The position numbers were made by a program, and so were the translations under genes. Below are positions 44,228 through 48,087 of a DNA stretch of 48,087 bases, piece after piece. Source of the stretch: Acidobacteriota bacterium. Lineage in GTDB: Bacteria > Acidobacteriota > Terriglobia > Acidiferrales > UBA7541. Position 1 is the stretch's first letter. Each line of letters begins with the position of its first letter. The stretch is from contig JAJPIE010000006.1 of assembly GCA_021324935.1 (NCBI GenBank), forward strand, positions 1 to 48,087. Reading direction: 5' to 3'. The notes beneath the pieces were generated by a model, which saw nothing but the letters and a program-made list of their open reading frames with translations, was not told the DNA's origin and searched no databases.

Positions 44228-44255
44228 AGTATATAGGATTTAGCCCCAAAGTCAA
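44228..44255 (-). promoter_or_regulatory. Promoter of the leftward RHH-GNAT-XRE-ImmA-YdjM operon
   Basis: On the minus strand TTGACT (44250-44255) and TATACT (44228-44233) are 16 bases apart; each matches five of six consensus positions. The start codon is 24 bases downstream of the -10 box. It lies in the 126-base divergent gap, opposite the ubiquitin-like operon. Confidence 0.75.
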
Positions 44256-44330
44256 TAGTTTTTATTTATTGGTTGTATATTTTCTGGCCATTTATGGTAC
44301 ACTTTATGTGGAGCCACGGAGGTCTCCTCT

Positions 44331-45068
44331 ATGAGTGAAGCCGAGCCAATCCAAAATGGAACGCCAGAGGTTGTCATCGAGGAAGTTGATGTCGAAGAGT
44401 ACGCTCGCAACAACCGGCTGGTTCCGCACGCGAAACGCTACGTCATTCGAATCGATAAGGAACGCCGTGTAGTCCACACGCCCGTTCTCACTGGGAAGCA
44501 AATTCTCGAACTCGTGGGAAAGACCCCGGACAAATTCAAACTCTACGAACACTTTCATGGCCGCCAGCCGGAACCGATCCAGCCCGACCAAGAAGTTCAC
44601 CTTCACAAACATCAAGTAGAACGCTTCACCACGATGGCCAAGGACACCACGGAGGGTCGCACCGCTGCGGCCCTCCGCCGGCAATTTAGCCTCCCCGCCG
44701 CAGACGAGCAGTATCTCGACAGCTTGCATCTCGAGTGGGAAACGGTGAGAGACGCCGGCCAGCTTTGGCTTCTCATCCACGGATGGAAGTTGCCTCGCGG
44801 CTATAACGTGGCCGTAGCCCGCCTAGCTCTTCAAATTCCGGGAGGCTATGCCGACAGCCAGATCGATATGGTTTATTTTTTTCCGCCGCTCGAACGGACG
44901 GACCGGCGGGCCATTGCAGCTTTGTCCTTCCAGCTCCTCTGCGGTGAGAACTACCAAAGATGGTCGAGACACCGCACGCCAGCGAACCCTTGGCGTCCCG
45001 GCGTCGATGACGTTTCAACGCACCTCACCCTCGTCGACGACTGGCTCTCGCGCGAGTTGGCCAGGTAA
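44331..45068 (+). CDS. Multi-ubiquitin-type Ubl fused to E2-like (Prok-E2_E) domain
   Basis: The 245-residue product starts at the ATG at 44331 with GGAGGT 7 bases upstream. Residues about 35-109 form a ubiquitin-like beta-grasp domain matching the multi-ubiquitin family: YVIRIDKERRVVHTPVLTGKQILELVGKTPDKFKLYE...VERFTTMAKDTTEG. Residues about 118-240 match the bacterial E2-like family Prok-E2_E: FSLPAADEQYLDSLHLEWETVRDAGQLWLLIHGWKLPRGYNV, YADSQIDMVYFFPPLERTDRRA, and QRWSRHRTPANPWRPGVDDVSTHLTLVDDWLSREL. The only cysteine is C204, placed just before the W-x-P-type segment, where E2 enzymes carry the catalytic cysteine. There is no C-terminal glycine pair. Adjacent JAMM-E1 and DUF6527 genes complete a predicted Ubl-conjugation operon. 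Confidence 0.85.
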   Translation: MSEAEPIQNGTPEVVIEEVDVEEYARNNRLVPHAKRYVIRIDKERRVVHTPVLTGKQILELVGKTPDKFKLYEHFHGRQPEPIQPDQEVHLHKHQVERFTTMAKDTTEGRTAAALRRQFSLPAADEQYLDSLHLEWETVRDAGQLWLLIHGWKLPRGYNVAVARLALQIPGGYADSQIDMVYFFPPLERTDRRAIAALSFQLLCGENYQRWSRHRTPANPWRPGVDDVSTHLTLVDDWLSRELAR

Positions 45069-45072
45069 ATCC

Positions 45073-46455
45073 ATGCCAAACTATGCGCTTCGCCTAACGA
45101 AGAGTCAGCACGAGCAATTGAGAACGCATCTCCTGCCAGCGGACGGCTGCGAAGCGGTGGCTCTCGCGCTTTGCGGCCGCGCCGCGAGTGAAGACCGCCA
45201 CGTCTTCGTGGCTCGCGACATTGTCCCAATTCCCTATTCGGCCTGCTCCCTTCGTACTCCGGATCGCGTGACCTGGCCGACCGAATTTGTCGAGCCCCTC
45301 GTTCGGAAGGCCTATGGGCGCAGCCAAGCCATCCTCAAGTTTCACAGCCATCGCGGCGACTACCCGCAATTCTCGTCCCTCGATGACGAGTCCGATGATC
45401 TGCTTTTTTCTTCCATATCCAGCTTGCTCGGAGATAGCCTTCCCCACGCCAGCGTCATCATGCTGCCCGACGGCAGATGCATCGGCCGTGCCATCCGTGA
45501 CGGGGTGGAATTCTTGCCCATGTCCGCCATCAGCGTCGTGGGGGATGACATCACCGTGTGGCACGAGGAACCCCATGGCACCAGCTTGGCGGCTAATCGA
45601 CGTAACGAACAGGTGTTCGGCAAGGGAACGATCGGCCGCTTGAAGAGACTCTCAGCTGCCGTCGTCGGTTGTTCGGGCACCGGCAGTATCGTCATCGAAC
45701 AACTCGCGAGGCTGGGGATTGGCCGACTTGTCCTGGTTGATCCGGACCTCGTCGAGGAGAAGAATCTGAATCGTATTCTGAATAGCGGCAAGGAGGACGC
45801 GTATCTGGGGAGGCCGAAGGTCTTCGCGCTGGCCTCTGCCGTTGCACGCATGGGGCTAGGCCAAGATCTGCTGCCGCTTCCAGTGAATCTTGTCTCGCAA
45901 CGCGCCGTCCGCAACGTTGCTGCCTGTGACGTGATTTTCGGCTGTACCGACGGCGCCGAAGCTCGGCATCTTCTGAACCGGATCGCCGCGTTTTACACGA
46001 TTCCGTATTTTGACGTCGGTGTTCGGCTCGACGCGGATGGCCTCGGTGGCATCGGGAATATCTCTGGCGCGGTGCACTATGTACAGCCGGGAGGTTCGAG
46101 CTTGTTGAGCCGCGAAGTGTATACCATGGCGGATGTCGAGGCCGAAGAGTTGCGTCGAACGAATCCTGAAATGTACCGCGCAAGGCGCGACGAAGGTTAC
46201 ATTCGTGGTGTGCGCGAAGACCGTCCGGCCGTCATCTCCGTGAATATGTTCTTTGCTGCCCTCATCGTGCAAGAGTTCTTGGCGCGTCTCCATCCGTTCC
46301 GCAATCACCCGAACAGTTCCCACGCTACGGTTCGCGCCAATCTCCTGGAGCCTTTTCTCATCACCGAGCCCGACGGAGCACCGTGTGCAGTATTCGCGCG
46401 TCACGTTGGGCGCGGCGATATAGAACCGCTCCTCGATCGTCCTGACTTGTCATGA
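45073..46455 (+). CDS. JAMM metalloprotease fused to E1-like (ThiF) adenylating domain
   Basis: The 460-residue protein starts at the ATG at 45073, four bases after the E2 gene stop, with AGGT upstream. Residues 1-180 carry a JAB/JAMM domain with HSHRGDYPQFSSLD (91-104), an exact H-x-H-x7-S-x2-D motif, and a likely glutamate at 27. Residues 185-435 form a ThiF/E1-type Rossmann domain: VVGCSGTGSIVIEQLARLGIGRLVLVDPDLVEEKNLNR (199-234), lysine 249 in GRPKV and aspartate 293 in FGCTDG, all needed for ATP-driven adenylation. Between residues 292 and 437 there is no cysteine, although E1 proteins normally carry thioester and zinc cysteines there (the region reads YVQPGGSSLLSREVY). C438 in GAPCAVFARHVGRGD is the only late cysteine. 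It probably both processes and activates the Ubl. Confidence 0.87.
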   Translation: MPNYALRLTKSQHEQLRTHLLPADGCEAVALALCGRAASEDRHVFVARDIVPIPYSACSLRTPDRVTWPTEFVEPLVRKAYGRSQAILKFHSHRGDYPQFSSLDDESDDLLFSSISSLLGDSLPHASVIMLPDGRCIGRAIRDGVEFLPMSAISVVGDDITVWHEEPHGTSLAANRRNEQVFGKGTIGRLKRLSAAVVGCSGTGSIVIEQLARLGIGRLVLVDPDLVEEKNLNRILNSGKEDAYLGRPKVFALASAVARMGLGQDLLPLPVNLVSQRAVRNVAACDVIFGCTDGAEARHLLNRIAAFYTIPYFDVGVRLDADGLGGIGNISGAVHYVQPGGSSLLSREVYTMADVEAEELRRTNPEMYRARRDEGYIRGVREDRPAVISVNMFFAALIVQEFLARLHPFRNHPNSSHATVRANLLEPFLITEPDGAPCAVFARHVGRGDIEPLLDRPDLS

Positions 46456-46838
46456 AAAAATTCATACATGATCTGTACGAGAGACTGCGCAAGTCCGGCA
46501 AGGTCCTTCGTTTGGGCCCGTTGTACGGCACCAAGTCTGTCGACGAATTGCCTGATCGGCGCAAAGCCAAGACACTCTACCTGATAGGGGTACCCAAACC
46601 ATGGTCGGCCGCTCTCCTATGCCCGTGTGGTTGCGGCGAATTGATCCAACTCAGTCTCTTGCCCGACGATTCCCCATCCTGGCGCATATACTGGGAGTCC
46701 AGAAAGAGACCGTCAGTTGAACCGTCCATCTGGAGAACCACCGGTTGCCGTTCGCACTTCTTTCTGAGGCAAGGTCGGATTCTTTGGTGCCTAGAGCGGG
46801 GCCGCACACATAAACGTGAGTCTTCCTCACCGCAGTGA
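46452..46838 (+). CDS. DUF6527-type cysteine-rich protein
   Basis: The 128-residue product overlaps the E1 stop by ATGA (ATG at 46452). It has CPCGCGELIQLSL (C57, C59, C61) and, later, TTGCRSHFFLRQGRILWC (C99, H102, C113), a zinc-binding pattern I recognise as the DUF6527 family, which often sits with multi-ubiquitin E2 and JAMM-E1 genes. The N-terminal 40 residues are basic. A zinc-finger or treble-clef role is suggested by the cysteine spacing; it might act as an adaptor or ligase-like factor. Function unknown. Confidence 0.82.
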   Translation: MKKFIHDLYERLRKSGKVLRLGPLYGTKSVDELPDRRKAKTLYLIGVPKPWSAALLCPCGCGELIQLSLLPDDSPSWRIYWESRKRPSVEPSIWRTTGCRSHFFLRQGRILWCLERGRTHKRESSSPQ

Positions 46839-47249
46839 ATCCTTGACCGCCTAGTGCGGCACCAAACGCTCTTCCCCGAGGCAGTCGACAGCACTCCCCC
46901 AAGTTGGCGGAACCTTTGGAACACAACTTCGGAATGACTTGCGACTCCACCAACAGGTTGATGCAGATTCCCTGCATCGAACGCAACGCCATGGGCGCGG
47001 TCACGGCGATCAAAGCCTTGCCAAGCGTTACCGCGTCAGTAAGGAACTTGTGGAGTATCGAACAAAAATTACGCTACTCTGGCAGGGAGAGTCGCGCGGC
47101 AAAAATGCCTAATCTTGACCTTCGCCTTGTATTCGCCTATGCTTTGCTGTTACTCTCTGCGGGTAAAAGCGAACGGTCTTTGTGCTCCGTCGATGGCGAA
47201 TTTCTTCACACGAATGTTTGACACATTTCTGAGGAAGGGGAAAGCACCC
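46839..47249 (+). other. Gap of 411 bases without a supported gene
   Basis: An open frame of 105 codons (46904-47221) has no ribosome site or recognisable protein. A small stem GTGAG/CTCAC with loop TCTTC at 46815-46829 overlaps the end of the DUF6527 gene. The sequence before the next ATG holds GAGGAAGGGG. No terminator or promoter is clear. The gap may separate two transcription units of the island. Confidence 0.5.
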
Positions 47250-48087
47250 ATGACCCAAACACGTCCCGCACTACCTAGCCCTCTTCTTTGGTTGGCCGAC
47301 GCGCCGCTCTTCATCGACGCCGACCAGGTCAGCCGGTTCTACGACGCAATTGCCCGCCCACAAACGAAAGATGGTGCGGCGACCGTTGAGATTACCGACG
47401 AGACCGTCAAAGAACTCAAGGGCAAACTGGAGCTGGAAGCTAGTGTGACAACCGAGAAATTCGCCGCTCTCCTGGCGCCACTCCTAGCCTTCGTGAAACC
47501 TTCGGTGAAGGCGACCGGGAATGTTGAGGGGACCAAGACGAGCACGGCAGGCAATGCCGTGTCGTTCGAACTCGTCCCTGTAAACACTCCCCAGAGTCAA
47601 CTCGAAGCCTTAACACTTCTCTACCTCACCAACTATCCGAAGCGAATCTTTTTTTCCACTCTCCAAACTTCTCCCGACTGGCGTGACACCAAATCGATCA
47701 GCGCCGTACCCAGATCCCTGGTTTTTCTCGACCTTCCCAGTTACGAGGAAGCCGTGCAAAACAATTCGGTCTCCACCAAACTCATACCCACGGCTGCCGA
47801 GTTCGAAAACGGAAAGATTGTCCCGATCTTCGAAGGGCTCCTAGCACAAAATGGTGAACGACCACCCAAATACCCGGACAAGCCTGGAAAGCCGGAGCAA
47901 TTGGCGGACGAACGCAAACAGTATTGGCAATGGTTTGAAAAGAACTTCAACGCTACATCCGCGATGATTGCTATTGAAAAGGCCGCCACCGAGAACGGGA
48001 AGATTCGTTGGATCGACTACCGTCTCGCCCTCACACCAAACGGCGATACGTTACATCTCCATACCTGCCCCGCGGCCTCCTACGACA
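47250..48087 (+). CDS. Unknown protein, partial at window end
   Basis: An open frame starts at the ATG at 47250, preceded by GAGGAAGGGG, and continues without a stop to the window edge (279 codons seen). The N-terminus reads MTQTRPALPSPLLWLADAPLFIDADQVSRFYDAI, followed by a helical, lysine-rich part and then LEALTLLYLTNYPKRIFFSTL at about residue 120. The later part contains a proline-rich loop (ERPPKYPDKPGKPEQL) and ends in GDTLHLHTCPAASYD. I do not recognise it. The opening, a hydrophobic strand plus FIDADQVSRFYDAI, recalls DUF6414-like proteins of defence islands, but this is only an impression. It shares orientation with the ubiquitin-like operon. Confidence 0.75.
   Translation, partial: MTQTRPALPSPLLWLADAPLFIDADQVSRFYDAIARPQTKDGAATVEITDETVKELKGKLELEASVTTEKFAALLAPLLAFVKPSVKATGNVEGTKTSTAGNAVSFELVPVNTPQSQLEALTLLYLTNYPKRIFFSTLQTSPDWRDTKSISAVPRSLVFLDLPSYEEAVQNNSVSTKLIPTAAEFENGKIVPIFEGLLAQNGERPPKYPDKPGKPEQLADERKQYWQWFEKNFNATSAMIAIEKAATENGKIRWIDYRLALTPNGDTLHLHTCPAASYD

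Noticed and set aside
45073..46455. E1-like gene as a pseudogene because of missing cysteines
   Set aside because: The reading frame is complete, ATP-site and JAMM residues are intact, and overlaps with neighbours are exact.
46904..47221. 105-codon open frame after the DUF6527 gene
   Set aside because: No ribosome site, no recognisable motif, and composition does not resemble the neighbouring island proteins.

Overview
The window looks like chromosomal DNA of an acidobacterium (Terriglobia / Koribacter-like). This rests on recognition, not on a search: high GC, an Oar-type TonB-dependent receptor with an N-terminal carboxypeptidase-like domain, Ig/kelch lipoproteins, and characteristic intergenic repeat families.

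Positions 1-39200 hold ordinary chromosomal genes. On the minus strand from the left: a partial radical SAM protein, an exported protein, a kelch lipoprotein and a 1162-residue hybrid histidine kinase. Next come fumC with a translationally coupled metallo-beta-lactamase protein, a two-subunit 3-oxoacid CoA-transferase, an Ig/PQQ-propeller lipoprotein, and a divergent TetR and XRE-cupin regulator pair. A molybdate uptake operon (HTH-TOBE regulator, modA, modB, modC) follows. Then a FadN-type fatty-acid oxidation protein, a patatin-like lipase, GTP-dependent PEP carboxykinase, the TonB-type receptor, a metallo-beta-lactamase/rhodanese sulfur protein, a peroxiredoxin, a cytochrome c, an NRAMP manganese transporter with a palindromic operator, and the 5-oxoprolinase operon pxpBCA.

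Positions about 39200-48087 are an accessory island, visibly less GC-rich and with different codon habits. Its centre is a divergent pair of operons separated by 126 bases (44205-44330). Rightward is a compact ubiquitin-like conjugation operon: a ubiquitin-like domain fused to an E2-like domain, a JAMM peptidase fused to an E1-like adenylating domain, and a small cysteine-rich DUF6527-type protein. After a gap of about 400 bases comes an unknown gene running off the window. Leftward is a tightly overlapping operon: a ribbon-helix-helix protein, a GNAT acetyltransferase, an XRE regulator, an ImmA/IrrE-like metalloprotease and a YdjM-like membrane protein. Further left is a membrane protein with a GDxxAGDxx linker of the kind seen in conflict-system proteins. 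The E1-like domain has no cysteine where a thioester or zinc cysteine is expected, and the ubiquitin-like domain has no free C-terminus. Both are unusual for a ubiquitin-type pathway.

Dispersed repeats recur between genes: a GTGGCACAGG / CTCAGGCCTGAAGGCCTGAG family, and AG-rich GAAGTAAAG-type low-complexity tracts. One repeat copy appears to encode part of the ModA N-terminus.
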